DNA of 64,000 bases, taken from contig NZ_CP109442.1 of NCBI RefSeq assembly GCF_036227205.1, positions 4,898,001 through 4,962,000 of the forward strand, in the 5' to 3' direction. The position numbers and the translations under genes are program-made. Shown here piece by piece: positions 15,971-24,887 of the stretch (positions are counted from its first letter, which is position 1; the number at the start of each line of letters is the position of its first letter). Under the pieces are notes generated by a model. It made no database searches, was not told the DNA's origin, and was given only the letters and a program-made list of their open reading frames with translations. The stretch comes from Amycolatopsis sp. NBC_01480. Lineage in GTDB: Bacteria > Actinomycetota > Actinomycetes > Mycobacteriales > Pseudonocardiaceae.

Positions 15971-16207
15971 AGGTCGGTGAGGCGGGCCAGCGCAGCGAAC
16001 CCGTCGTCGGTGCCGGGCCAGTGTTCGAGGACGGCGTCGAGGCCGGTGCGGCGCACCACCGAACGCAGGACCGCGGTGGCGATGATCGCGTCGTCGGCGT
16101 AGCCCAGGACGGGGACGAAGTCGGGGATCAGATCGATCGGCAGGGCGAGGTGACCAGCAGTCGCCCGCCACGCCCGCAGCCACGCCTTGCGCGAAGCGGT
16201 GTGGGCG
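15957..16207 (-). pseudogene. DUF1232 (YkvA-like) membrane protein fragment
   Basis: A segment with LALPIDLIPDFVPVLGYADD and VVRRTGLDAVLEHWPGTDDGFAAL is the conserved core of DUF1232. Everything before it is missing: upstream of 16207 the sequence changes abruptly to the remnant on the other strand. It lies directly upstream of the TauE/SafE remnant, so the two once formed a small operon that has been cut at both ends. Confidence 0.65.
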
Positions 16208-16936
16208 CTGCTGACTTGTTGCTCCCGTACTTCTACCTGAGCAAGAACTGGGGCACATGGCTGACTGCGGCGACCGAAAGCCTCGCCGCGGCCCGCAGGT
16301 CCGGCAGCCGGCGCGGGATCGCCTGGTGCCTGCACAGCTTGGGCTGGGCACGTCATGAACTCAGACGTACCGACGAGGCTGTGGCGAATCTGCGCGAGGC
16401 GCTGCGGCTGCGCACCGAACTCGGTGAGGACGATCGCGTGCGGGGATGGAGTTCGTTCGCCCTCGGCGCCGCCTATCTCTCCCTCGACCTCCACACGGAA
16501 GCCCGAGACTGCTTCGCCGTGGCCGACGCTCTCTTCGCCGAGCAGGGCTTCGACTTCGGTCTCGCGTTCACTCGTGCCGTGTTCGCCCACGTCCACCAAG
16601 CATCCGGCTACACCGCCGCGGCGACCGAGGCCGCAGTCTCCGCGCTCAGCCACGCCCAGAAGGTGCCCTCCGCCCCCCCGTTCTCGGCCTGGCTCACCAC
16701 CAGTACAGGCTCCTGCTGCTCCAGCAACAGCAGCACCGGATCGCACTGACCCATCGCGATGCCGCGCTCACGCTCCGCCGCACCAGCCGGGAACGCTGGG
16801 GCAAAGCCGAAACCCTGATCGCCCGCGCGGAAACCTTCTCCGCACTGCGCGAGCCGGAACCCGCCCGCTCGAGATCCGCTCGCAGATCGCCACCCTCAAC
16901 GCCTGCCTGCGCTCCCGCGACGACCGAGCGATCTGA
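16208..16936 (+). pseudogene. Frameshifted TPR region of a SARP/AfsR-like or LuxR-type regulator
   Basis: Tetratricopeptide-type repeats (RGIAWCLHSLGWARHEL, EAVANLREALRLRTELG, RGWSSFALGAAYLSL) read in one frame to about 16640. Related helical sequence then continues in a second frame (RIALTHRDAALTL, AETLIARAETFSAL) and ends in a third (RSQIATLNACLRSRDDRAI). No DNA-binding or NTPase part is present. It is the decayed 3' end of a large regulator joined at about 16207 to the DUF1232 remnant. Confidence 0.7.
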
Positions 16937-17119
16937 CCACCGCACAGGCTTCCACGCCGTGCCCCGCGCCATCGGTGCGCCGGGGGAGGCGTGACCGTCG
17001 ACGGCTCCGCACCCTGATGACAAGCTCGCAGCGGACCACGAATTCCTGGGCGAAGACGAACCCTATTCACGACCGATGTTCGCAGGATCGTCGCCCGGCT
17101 GTCGAGAACCGTTTTCACC

Positions 17120-17169
17120 TTGACAAAATGAGGACAGGTTCGGGACAAAAAGAGGACAAGTTTGTCCTC
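17120..17169. promoter_or_regulatory. TTGACA box and perfect palindrome in a 585-base intergenic region
   Basis: The stretch 16937-17521 contains no convincing gene. It holds TTGACA at 17120-17125, two GAGGACA direct repeats (about 17130 and 17152), and the palindrome GAGGACAA-GT-TTGTCCTC at 17152-17169. The 11-mer TTGAGCAGTGC occurs at 17184-17194 and again at 17439-17449. These look like a regulated promoter for the small gene at 17522 or a cleared insertion site; no -10 box is obvious. Confidence 0.4.
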
Positions 17170-17521
17170 GTCGCTTCGTTCCCTTGAGCAGTGCAAGCGT
17201 CCAGAATGGAGCCGTGCGAATCGACCTACTGCACAGCATCGCCGGTACCTGTCGGGGGATCTGCGGGGCCGGTCGGCTCGCATTGGCTGCGTGGCACCCG
17301 GTTCGCCCGGGGTGTCGCCCGGCACGTGGCTCGCACGGCACGTTCAACGCGCGGCCGTGGCGGAAGGCAGCGACGTTGGCGCGACCTCCACTCGTGCTAG
17401 TCGAATAGTCACGCAAAATTGTTCAGCCATCGCGCAGCTTGAGCAGTGCGCGCGTACTCGGCCATGCCCGCGTCATCACGCATGGATCCATTGCGACGTC
17501 ATTATTCTGGGAGGACAACCA

Positions 17522-17713
17522 ATGCTGGCAACGACGAACCTTGCCCGCCGCCGCGTTCGCACCGTGCCCGGCGCCATGTGCCGGCACGGCGACGGCACCG
17601 GGCCCACCCTCATGCTCGAGGTCACCGACTTCTTCGGCGGCGACCGCACCCGCTGCGTCGGGCCTGAGGTCACCGATTTGCGGCCCGGCATCCGCTTCGA
17701 CGGATCCGACTAG
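17522..17713 (+). CDS. Small protein of unknown function (63 aa)
   Basis: ATG 17522 follows a GGGAGGA ribosome site at the right distance. The product starts with a basic segment (NLARRRVRTVPG), has two cysteines, and a balanced C-terminal half (LMLEVTDFFGGDRTR). There is no signal peptide or recognised domain. It lies in the same direction as the gene at 17924 but 210 bases away. Confidence 0.55.
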   Translation: MLATTNLARRRVRTVPGAMCRHGDGTGPTLMLEVTDFFGGDRTRCVGPEVTDLRPGIRFDGSD

Positions 17714-17923
17714 CGACCCGACAACGCGCTGGAGCGGTGGCGGATATCCGACGAACAACCCGCCCGGTGTTCACGCCGCCGACGTCCAGCCGTGCGGGAG
17801 AACCTCTCCTTGCTCCCGGACCAGCCCGGTGTGGCGGGCGTCGTCAACCCGCCCATGACCGCGCACCCGCGACACCGACCCACCTCCACTGACGCTTCCT
17901 CGGCTCCGGAAAGGAGCGCACCG

Positions 17924-18277
17924 ATGGCCCACTACCTCCTTGCCTGCACCGACACTCACTCGCTGGACGATCTCGACGACGCCACCCTCGACGACCTGAG
18001 CGCCAATCCCGACACCCTGCCCCGCTACGTCTGGTGCGAGTCCTGCACCACCTGGCAGCCCGTTGCCGAACTCGTCATCTGCGCCGCAACCGGCAACCCC
18101 CACGCCGCTGACGAACCCGAACCCGTGCCCCGCCCACGCGCCTCCGAGACGGACCACGCCGACGCTGCCGTCGCCGAGGACTCCGCAGTACCCACGCCGG
18201 CCCGACCGGAAGGGCCCCGCCACGCGCGGCGTTCATTCCCTCCCGGCCACCTGGCCGATCGGAGTACTTCACGATGA
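17924..18277 (+). CDS. Acidic protein with C-x2-C zinc-ribbon-like core
   Basis: 117 residues from ATG 17924 behind a GAAAGGAG site. The N-terminal 60 residues are ordered and contain YVWCESCTTWQPVAELVIC, a likely half zinc ribbon; the rest is Pro/Ala/Glu-rich and probably disordered. No family is recognised. It ends 47 bases before the convergent prepilin peptidase gene. Confidence 0.6.
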   Translation: MAHYLLACTDTHSLDDLDDATLDDLSANPDTLPRYVWCESCTTWQPVAELVICAATGNPHAADEPEPVPRPRASETDHADAAVAEDSAVPTPARPEGPRHARRSFPPGHLADRSTSR

Positions 18278-18324
18278 CCGCCACCCTGATCACGCCGGCC
18301 CGCGCCGGTGACCCGGGCATGGCC

Positions 18325-18972
18325 TCAGCCGCCGGTCACTACGACCGCGGTGAGCAAGCCGGCGAGCAAGCACGGCCCAAACGGCGCCGCGTTCGAGTCC
18401 GGCGCGCTCTTCCACCGTGCGAGCCGGAGGAGGCCGAGCAGCAGCGCCGCGTAGACCAGCGACATGAGCAGCGTTGCTGCCACGGAAGTCCAGCCCGACC
18501 AGCCCGCCACCAGCCCGGCAACGGCGGCCAGCCGCACGTCACCTGCCCCGATCCCGCCCGGAACGATCAACGCCCCCAGCAAGAACACGCCGCACAGCGC
18601 CGCCATCCCGGCCACCGCGCGAATACCCGGGGCAGCGTCGCCACGGACAAGACAGAGCACCACCGCGGCGCCCAGCAAACCGATCAGCAACGGGTACACC
18701 AGCAGCCGGGGAAGACGCCGATCGGTGAAGTCGATGATCGCGAGTGGCACGCCCAGCACCACCAGCAGCCAGTACAGCGCCAGCTCCCACCGCACACCGA
18801 CCCGCCACCCCAGAACCGCGAGCACACAGCCGGTCACCGCGGCGGCCAGCCACCACGAGCCGACGACCCGGCCCGCACGATCGAGAAGCGAGCGTTGGGT
18901 CAACTCGCTCAGCGCCGCACCGCACGCCGCACCCGCCCCGGCATAGGCGGCCAGCCAGCCGACGGTCACCAT
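18325..18972 (-). CDS. Prepilin peptidase, A24/TadV type
   Basis: 215 residues, almost entirely hydrophobic helices. The two catalytic aspartates of the family are visible: D81/D84 in IIDFTDRRLP and D145 in the G-x-G-D motif (GGIGAGDVRLAA). There is no N-terminal methylase domain, as in TadV/CpaA. It would cleave the leaders of the Flp- and TadE-like pilins encoded from 25.8 kb. It is on the opposite strand from the rest of the Tad genes. The 270 bases between its start and 19243 show no gene. Confidence 0.9.
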   Translation of the reverse strand: MVTVGWLAAYAGAGAACGAALSELTQRSLLDRAGRVVGSWWLAAAVTGCVLAVLGWRVGVRWELALYWLLVVLGVPLAIIDFTDRRLPRLLVYPLLIGLLGAAVVLCLVRGDAAPGIRAVAGMAALCGVFLLGALIVPGGIGAGDVRLAAVAGLVAGWSGWTSVAATLLMSLVYAALLLGLLRLARWKSAPDSNAAPFGPCLLAGLLTAVVVTGG

Positions 18973-19242
18973 GCCCTCGTCCTCCTGGCCACTGAAGCGG
19001 ACTCGAGCGGCGGCGGCAGGAACTGGCCGAGCGCTGATGCTCTCCCCATTCCCTCATGCTGGGCACACCACGCGTGCGCCGCACAACCCATCACGCTAAT
19101 GAGTGAACCTGCGGAGCGGCCCGAGGCCGTGACCAGCACGCCCCGCCCGGCTGGTCTTGAACCATCCACCGGTGCCCGGTGTATGACGGTCCTGCGGCCC
19201 GTCCGCCGCTGTCTGCGACCGTCACTGACCGGGGGGACCACC

Positions 19243-19809
19243 ATGAACCCGCTCCGCACCGCACACCACGCCCTCGTCATCACCGCCACCCTGGCTCTGG
19301 GCCTGACCGCGTGCAGTTCCGGAGACACCACGAACCCCCCACCGTCCACGACGGCAGCCTCCCCGGCTCCCAGCTCGACGCCAACCTCACCCGCCGAGAC
19401 CGCGAAACAGCACGCGATTGCTGCGTACCTCGGCATGTGGCAGGACGTCGCTGCGGTGGCCAAGACTTCGGACTGGCAGTCGGAACGGTTGGCGCACAAC
19501 GCCACGGCAGATGCACTGTCGGTGCTGTCTCGCGCTATGTACGCCGACCACCTCAACGGGCTCGTGACCACGGGGCAGCCGATCAACAACCCCGAAGCCA
19601 CATCGGCCGAACCAGCCAGCAAACCCACCACGGTGCTTATCAGCGACTGCGGTGACTCAACGAACTGGCTTAAGCACCGAGCCGACAACGGGCAGCTAGC
19701 CGACAACGAAGCAGGTGGACGCCGTCATATGGAGGCGGAGGTCAAACTCGCTGTCGACGGTAGTTGGAAAGTCACACGGTTTGCGGTGCAAGGAATAGGG
19801 ACATGTTAG
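19243..19809 (+). CDS. Putative lipoprotein near the Tad locus
   Basis: 188 residues from ATG 19243 (GGGGGGACC upstream). The N-terminus has a short basic stretch, a hydrophobic core and the lipobox L-T-A-C, so lipid attachment to Cys at about residue 24 is predicted. A Ser/Thr/Pro linker follows, then a mixed alpha/beta domain resembling the DUF/NTF2-like domains common in such actinobacterial lipoproteins (HAIAAYLGMW... and VDGSWKVTRFAVQG). Its stop overlaps the next start. Confidence 0.75.
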   Translation: MNPLRTAHHALVITATLALGLTACSSGDTTNPPPSTTAASPAPSSTPTSPAETAKQHAIAAYLGMWQDVAAVAKTSDWQSERLAHNATADALSVLSRAMYADHLNGLVTTGQPINNPEATSAEPASKPTTVLISDCGDSTNWLKHRADNGQLADNEAGGRRHMEAEVKLAVDGSWKVTRFAVQGIGTC

Positions 19810-20825
19810 GCAGAAAAGCGACAGTGATCGTCGCAGTGACGACTCTATTTGTCATCGCGGCCAGCGGAACCGCCCTTGCCGGCGACTGGTGGGGATCGGT
19901 CGACTGCGGCCAAAGCCTCAGCCCCTCATGCAACCTCGGCGCAGGAGGAAGCGGTGATTCGCCGGCGCCGCCGGAAGCGAACCCCGGTGAGCCTGACCGG
20001 CAGCGTTCCTCCAAAGAAGGAAATGGCCAGCGCCTCGACCCTGGTGATTCTGTTGTTGGCGGCGATTCTAATCGTGCAAAATGCTCTTATGTTCGCAGTG
20101 ACTACAGGCCGCCGGCGAATGGTGTTCAGACTGTTTCATTCCGTCCGCGTAGCTCCGGTGCCGGCGACATGCGGCTTATTTCACTGAGTAGCCACCGAGA
20201 TGGCGGCGTCGTACTGGCGCAGGCGCCCGGCCAGGGTGGTGCTTGGTACACCTACCAGTGCTCTGGTCAGGGGGTCCGGGATGCGTTGTACCGGGCGCCG
20301 GTGTGGATTCCCGACGGCCAGGCGCCGGGCGCGGCGCCGCTGCCGTCGCCCGAGGAACTGGCGCAGCAGGCCCGGTCGCAGTTGCGGTTGCCCGTCCCGC
20401 GGATTGTGTCCAACCCTGCGGGGACCAAGCTGGTGAATCTGCCGACCTGGTTGTGGCTGGATCGCGGCGGTTGGGGTGCGCGGTCGGCGACCGCCTCGGT
20501 GCCGGGGGCGTCGGTGACGGCGGCCGCGACTCCGGCCTCGGCGTCGTGGTCGATGGGTGATGGCACCGAACTCACCTGCACCGGGCCAGGAACACCTTTC
20601 CCTGCCGATGCTGACCCTCAGGCAGCGTCTCCGGATTGCGGGCACACCTACCTTCGCTCTTCGGCCGGTGCGCCAGGCCAGGCATTCCCGACCTCGGCGA
20701 CAGTGCACTGGACGGTGACCTGGTCCGGCATGGGAGCAGGGGGCACGTTCCCCGACCTGACCACCAGCGCGTCGGCGCCGTTCCGCGTCGCCGAGGCCCA
20801 AGCACTCGGAACCGGTCACCGCTAG
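19803..20825 (+). CDS. Secreted protein of the Tad locus
   Basis: 340 residues from ATG 19803, which overlaps the lipoprotein stop by seven bases. Residues 1-27 are a Sec signal peptide ending ALA-G. A disordered Gly/Pro/Glu stretch follows, then a beta-rich domain with WYTYQCSGQGVRDAL and WSMGDGTELTCTGPG, the latter like the turn of PKD domains. Similar proteins lie upstream of CpaB-like genes in actinobacterial Tad loci, which suggests a role at the cell surface with the pilus. Confidence 0.7.
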   Translation: MLGRKATVIVAVTTLFVIAASGTALAGDWWGSVDCGQSLSPSCNLGAGGSGDSPAPPEANPGEPDRQRSSKEGNGQRLDPGDSVVGGDSNRAKCSYVRSDYRPPANGVQTVSFRPRSSGAGDMRLISLSSHRDGGVVLAQAPGQGGAWYTYQCSGQGVRDALYRAPVWIPDGQAPGAAPLPSPEELAQQARSQLRLPVPRIVSNPAGTKLVNLPTWLWLDRGGWGARSATASVPGASVTAAATPASASWSMGDGTELTCTGPGTPFPADADPQAASPDCGHTYLRSSAGAPGQAFPTSATVHWTVTWSGMGAGGTFPDLTTSASAPFRVAEAQALGTGHR

Positions 20826-20943
20826 CCGATTTCCCGGTTCTCGGTTTCGCACATCTGAATTCACTTTTCCTGTCCTATTCCGCATGCCTTTCCGTCTTTG
20901 GCGGTGGGTGCGTGGAGCGGCCGAGCCATGCCTGGAGAAGATC

Positions 20944-21654
20944 GTGACCAGCCCACACAGCCCCATTCGAACCGAGCAGGCGCCGGAGCCGGCCGGACCG
21001 GTGTCGTGGCTGGGGCAGAAGGGAAAACCCGCCGTGCTGCCGCGTGGCCGCGGCGGGAGCCGTCGCTTACCGCACCTGCTGGTCGGAGTGCTGCTGGTCG
21101 TGCTCTGCGTCGGCGGCGCGGTGTGGTGGACCAGCACCACCCAGGACCGGATGCCGGTGCTCGCGATCGCTCGCCCGGTGCAGGTCGGGCACGTTCTCGA
21201 ACCTGCGGATCTGCGCAGCACCGATGTCTCCTTCTCCGCCGGTGTGGCGACCGTGCCCGCCGACCGGGCCGCCACGATGGTCGGCCGCCCGATGGCTACC
21301 AGCTTGGCGCCTGGGGCACTGCTGACCCCGGACAGCGTGGGTGCGGCGGCGATCCCGGCCCCCGGGCACGCGGTGGCCGCGCTGGGGTTGAAGCCCGGTC
21401 AGTTCCCGCCCGAACTCGCACCCGGGACGCCGGTCACGGTCGTGGTCGCCGCCGCGAGCGGATCTGCCGGCGCTGCGGGGCAGCAGACGGGGCAAGGGTC
21501 GTCGTGGCAGGCCACGGTGGTCGGGCTTGCCCTGGCGGGCACGGATCAGACCACGGTGATCTCGCTGCAGCTGGAGGCAAGCGCGAGCGTGCAGCTGGCG
21601 CAGGTATCGGCGGGTCAGGTGGCGCTGGTGATGCTGCCGGGCGGTGATCGCTGA
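20944..21654 (+). CDS. SAF-domain (CpaB/RcpC-like) pilus assembly protein
   Basis: 236 residues from GTG 20944 (GGAG upstream). One membrane segment at about residues 44-63 is followed by an SAF domain: VLAIARPVQVGHVLEPADLRS, then GRPMATSLAPGALLTPD. SAF proteins link the inner membrane to the cell wall in Flp pilus systems. The stop overlaps the TadZ-like ATG. Confidence 0.82.
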   Translation: MTSPHSPIRTEQAPEPAGPVSWLGQKGKPAVLPRGRGGSRRLPHLLVGVLLVVLCVGGAVWWTSTTQDRMPVLAIARPVQVGHVLEPADLRSTDVSFSAGVATVPADRAATMVGRPMATSLAPGALLTPDSVGAAAIPAPGHAVAALGLKPGQFPPELAPGTPVTVVVAAASGSAGAAGQQTGQGSSWQATVVGLALAGTDQTTVISLQLEASASVQLAQVSAGQVALVMLPGGDR

Positions 21655-22586
21655 TGCTGATCGCGCTGGCGAGTCTGAAGGGCTCGCCCGGAGTGACCAC
21701 CTTCGCCGCGGCGCTGGCCGCCCGCTGGCCCGCGCAGACACGGGGGCTGCTGGTGGAATGCGATCCCGCCGGCGGGGATCTCGCGATGCGGTTCGGGTTG
21801 CCCGCCGAGCCGAGCCTGGTCAGCCTCGCTGCGGCGACCCGTCGCACGGGAGATCCGGCGGTGGTGTGGGAGCACGCCCATGCGATGCCCGGCGGAGCGA
21901 GCACGATCCCGGCCCCGATGGGTGGGATGCAGGCCCGCGCGGCGCTGTACGCGCTGGTCACCGGCCCGCACGGTCTGGTGCTGGACCAGGTCGCGCGCCA
22001 GCCCGGGGTGGTGGTGTTCGCCGATTGCGGGCGCCTTGACGCGGGATCGCCCGCTGAGGCGATCGCGCGCCGGGCGGACGTACTGGTGCTGATCACCGGT
22101 ACTTACGGGGACGAGCTGGCCCATGTCGCGGCCCGCATCCACGATCTGGGCCGGTGGGCGCGGCGTTCGTCGTTGCTGCTGGCCGGGCAGGGCTATCCCA
22201 CGCCGGAGGTCGAGCGTGAACTCGGGATCCGGGCGATGGGCCGGATTCCCCATGACCCGGCCGCCGCGGCGGCTCTGGCCGGGCGCGCGGTGACGTCTTC
22301 GCGGCGCCGCGGCAGTGGTGGGCTCGCCCGCTGTGCCGCGGCTGTCGCCCGCGCGCTTGCCACGCCGGTCCCTGGGTGTGCGCCGGCCGGCCAGGCCCCG
22401 AGTCCGTTACCGGACACGGCCGGTCCGCCGCAGATTCCGGGGGTGCCCGCTCAGCAGGTGCGCTTTCCCGGTGTGCCGGTCACCGCGCCGCCGGCGCCAC
22501 GTCCGCCCCCCGGCCGAGAACCGCGGCGCAACGGCCACCACGCACTCAGCAATCCAGGAAGGACCCTCGGGGATGACCATGCTTGA
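21654..22586 (+). CDS. TadZ/CpaE-like ParA-type ATPase
   Basis: 310 residues. The N-terminus carries a deviant Walker A motif (ASLKGSPGVTTFAAALA) and a second Asp-containing strand (LLVECDPAGGDLA), as in MinD/ParA ATPases. The C-terminal 80 residues are Pro-rich. TadZ proteins place the pilus machinery at its site in the cell. It overlaps the SAF gene and TadA. Confidence 0.85.
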   Translation: MLIALASLKGSPGVTTFAAALAARWPAQTRGLLVECDPAGGDLAMRFGLPAEPSLVSLAAATRRTGDPAVVWEHAHAMPGGASTIPAPMGGMQARAALYALVTGPHGLVLDQVARQPGVVVFADCGRLDAGSPAEAIARRADVLVLITGTYGDELAHVAARIHDLGRWARRSSLLLAGQGYPTPEVERELGIRAMGRIPHDPAAAAALAGRAVTSSRRRGSGGLARCAAAVARALATPVPGCAPAGQAPSPLPDTAGPPQIPGVPAQQVRFPGVPVTAPPAPRPPPGREPRRNGHHALSNPGRTLGDDHA

Positions 22587-23955
22587 CGATCACTACCAGG
22601 CTGGCGATCCCGCCCGGCCCGAGCCCGGGAACGCCGAAGGCCGTCTGCGCGACCGATTGCGCCAGGCGCTGACCACCGATCTTCCCGGCCGGGTCGAGGC
22701 CGCCGCCCGCGACGGGGGCGGACCGGTGTCGCGGGAACGGCGCCGGGAGCTTGGCCGCCACATGCTCGACGAGGCGATCGCCGCGCACACCGAGGCCGAG
22801 CTGCTCGCCAGCCGCAGCTTGGTGGACGCCGCGACCGAGCAGCGGGTCGCCGGGCAGGTCCTGGACGAGGTGTTCGGGCTGGGCGGGCTGCAGCCGCTGC
22901 TGGAGAACCCGGCGGTGGAGACGATCAACGTCAACCGCTTCGACCGGGTGTTCGTGCAGTACACCGACGGCACCCGTGCCCAGGTCGCGCCGATCGCGGA
23001 GTCGAACGACGAGCTCACCGACCTGGTCCGCACCCTCGCTGCGCGCGCCTCGTCCGAGGAGCGCCGGTTCGATCGCGGATCCCCGGCGTTGAATCTGCAG
23101 CTCCCGGGTGGGGAACGGTTGTTCGCGGTGATGGGGTTGACCGCGGGCGGGGTCACCGCGTGCTCGGTCCGCCGGCATGGCTACCTCACCGCCACCCTCG
23201 CCCAGCTGCGCGCTCGCGGCACCCTCGACCCCGGACTGGAACGGTTCCTGCGGGCGCTGGTGACGGCGCGCAAGAACATTCTCGTCACCGGCGGTACCGG
23301 CATCGGGAAAACCACGCTGCTGCGGGCGCTGGCCTCAGAGATGGACCGGATGGAGCGGATCGTCACCATCGAGGACGCCTTCGAGCTCGGCCTCGGTCTC
23401 GATCCCGCGCTGCACGCGGACGTGACCGCGCTGCAGGCCCGCGAGGCGAACGTGGAAGGCGAGGGCGCGGTGAGCCAGGCCGAACTCGTCCGCTGGGGGC
23501 TGCGGATGTCCCCGGACCGCGTGATCGTCGGCGAGATTCGCGGCCCCGAGGTCATCCCGATGTGCAACGCGATGTCGCAGGGCAACGACGGCTCCATGGC
23601 CACGCTGCATGCCTCGTCCTCGAAGATCGCGTTCACCCGGCTCGCCTCCTACGCCGCCCAGGGCGCGGAGCGGTTGCCGCTGGAGGCGACCGCGCTGCTG
23701 GTCGCCTCGGCGGTGCATTTCGTCGTCCACCTCGACAAAGCTGCGGATCGCCGCACCCGGGTCATCTCCTCCATTCGCGAGGTGGTCGACGCCGATGCGG
23801 GCACCGTGGTCTCCAACGAGGTCTACCGCTGCGGCCACGACCGCCGCGCCCGGCCGGTCGCCGGGGCGTTGCGCGCCGACACCCTCGACGACCTGATCGA
23901 CGCCGGGTTCGACCCCGATCTTCTCCAGGCCCCGCAAGGGTGGTGGACGCCGTGA
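22573..23955 (+). CDS. tadA: TadA/CpaF-type secretion ATPase
   Basis: 460 residues from ATG 22573, which lies 14 bases inside the end of the upstream gene. Walker A is GGTGIGKTT (about 240-247), the Asp box is RIVTIEDAFEL (about 262-272), and the Walker B region is VIVGEIRG (about 317-324), followed by MATLHASS with the conserved His. It hexamerises and powers Tad pilus assembly. Its stop overlaps the TadB GTG. Confidence 0.95.
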   Translation: MTMLDDHYQAGDPARPEPGNAEGRLRDRLRQALTTDLPGRVEAAARDGGGPVSRERRRELGRHMLDEAIAAHTEAELLASRSLVDAATEQRVAGQVLDEVFGLGGLQPLLENPAVETINVNRFDRVFVQYTDGTRAQVAPIAESNDELTDLVRTLAARASSEERRFDRGSPALNLQLPGGERLFAVMGLTAGGVTACSVRRHGYLTATLAQLRARGTLDPGLERFLRALVTARKNILVTGGTGIGKTTLLRALASEMDRMERIVTIEDAFELGLGLDPALHADVTALQAREANVEGEGAVSQAELVRWGLRMSPDRVIVGEIRGPEVIPMCNAMSQGNDGSMATLHASSSKIAFTRLASYAAQGAERLPLEATALLVASAVHFVVHLDKAADRRTRVISSIREVVDADAGTVVSNEVYRCGHDRRARPVAGALRADTLDDLIDAGFDPDLLQAPQGWWTP

Positions 23956-24887
23956 TCACCACGGAGAGTGCCGTGGCTGCGCTGTTCGGCCTCGGCGCCG
24001 CGGCCGGCCTGCTCCTGATCTCCGCAGGATGGCGCGGTACCAGAGCATCGACACGGGACCGCGCGGGCCGTCAGCGCCTCGCGCGAGCAGCCGGGCACAG
24101 GACCCGGGACCGTCGCTGGGTGGTGCGCCTGGGCATCGCGGCCGGTGCCGCTCTGCTGGCAGGGGCGGTGACCGGGTGGCTGGTCGGCGTGGCGCTGGTG
24201 GGCGCGGCGGTGTGGTTCCTGCCGGGGCTGGTCGGCCCCGACCGTGCCCATGCCCGCCGGGTGGCGCGGATCGAGGCGGTGGCGTCCTGGACGGAGATGC
24301 TGCGCGACACCCTCTCGGCTGCCGCGGGTCTGGAACAGGCCATCATCGCGACCGCCTGGCTTGTCCCGGCCGCGATCCGCGGCGAGGTCACCGCGCTGGC
24401 CGGCCGGCTGGAGAACGGGCAGCGCCTCGCCCCGTCCTTGCGGTGCCTCGCCGAGGATCTGGCCGACCCGACCGCGGACCTGGTGCTCGCCGCACTCGTG
24501 CTCGCGGCCGAGCATCAGGCCCGCCAGATCGGTGCCCTGCTCGGTTCTCTGGCCACGACGGCGCGGGAGCAGGCCGCGATGCGGATGCGCGTGGAGACCG
24601 GGCGGGCCCGGACCCGCACCTCGGTGCGGGTCATCGTCGCCACCACGCTGGCGTTCGCGGCCGGGGTCGTGGTGTTCAACCGCGCCTACCTCACCGTCTA
24701 CGACACCGCTCTCGGGCAGTTCGTGCTGCTGGTCATCGGCGCCTTGTTCGCGGCCGGGTTCGCGTGGCTGGCCCGCATCGCGGGCAGTGGCCGGCCCCGC
24801 CGGGTCCTGGACCTCACCCCCGCCGGCTCGCCCAGCGAGCCCGGGGAATCCGTGCCGAGGGCCGGCCGAGGCGGTGATCGCGCATGA
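23952..24887 (+). CDS. tadB: TadB-like type II secretion F-domain membrane protein
   Basis: 311 residues from GTG 23952 (GTGA overlap). There are hydrophobic segments near the N-terminus and at about 60-100, a cytoplasmic GspF-type domain with SWTEMLRDTLSAAAGLEQAI, and two C-terminal helices. It is the platform protein that pairs with TadC and TadA. Confidence 0.9.
   Translation: MITTESAVAALFGLGAAAGLLLISAGWRGTRASTRDRAGRQRLARAAGHRTRDRRWVVRLGIAAGAALLAGAVTGWLVGVALVGAAVWFLPGLVGPDRAHARRVARIEAVASWTEMLRDTLSAAAGLEQAIIATAWLVPAAIRGEVTALAGRLENGQRLAPSLRCLAEDLADPTADLVLAALVLAAEHQARQIGALLGSLATTAREQAAMRMRVETGRARTRTSVRVIVATTLAFAAGVVVFNRAYLTVYDTALGQFVLLVIGALFAAGFAWLARIAGSGRPRRVLDLTPAGSPSEPGESVPRAGRGGDRA

Noticed and set aside
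17214..17408. Small frame from GTG 17214 in the gap before 17522
   Set aside because: No ribosome site, random composition; direct repeats and the palindrome explain the region better.
18274..19242. Upstream extension of the lipoprotein frame
   Set aside because: Antisense to the prepilin peptidase and lacking a signal peptide; the ATG at 19243 has both a ribosome site and a lipobox.
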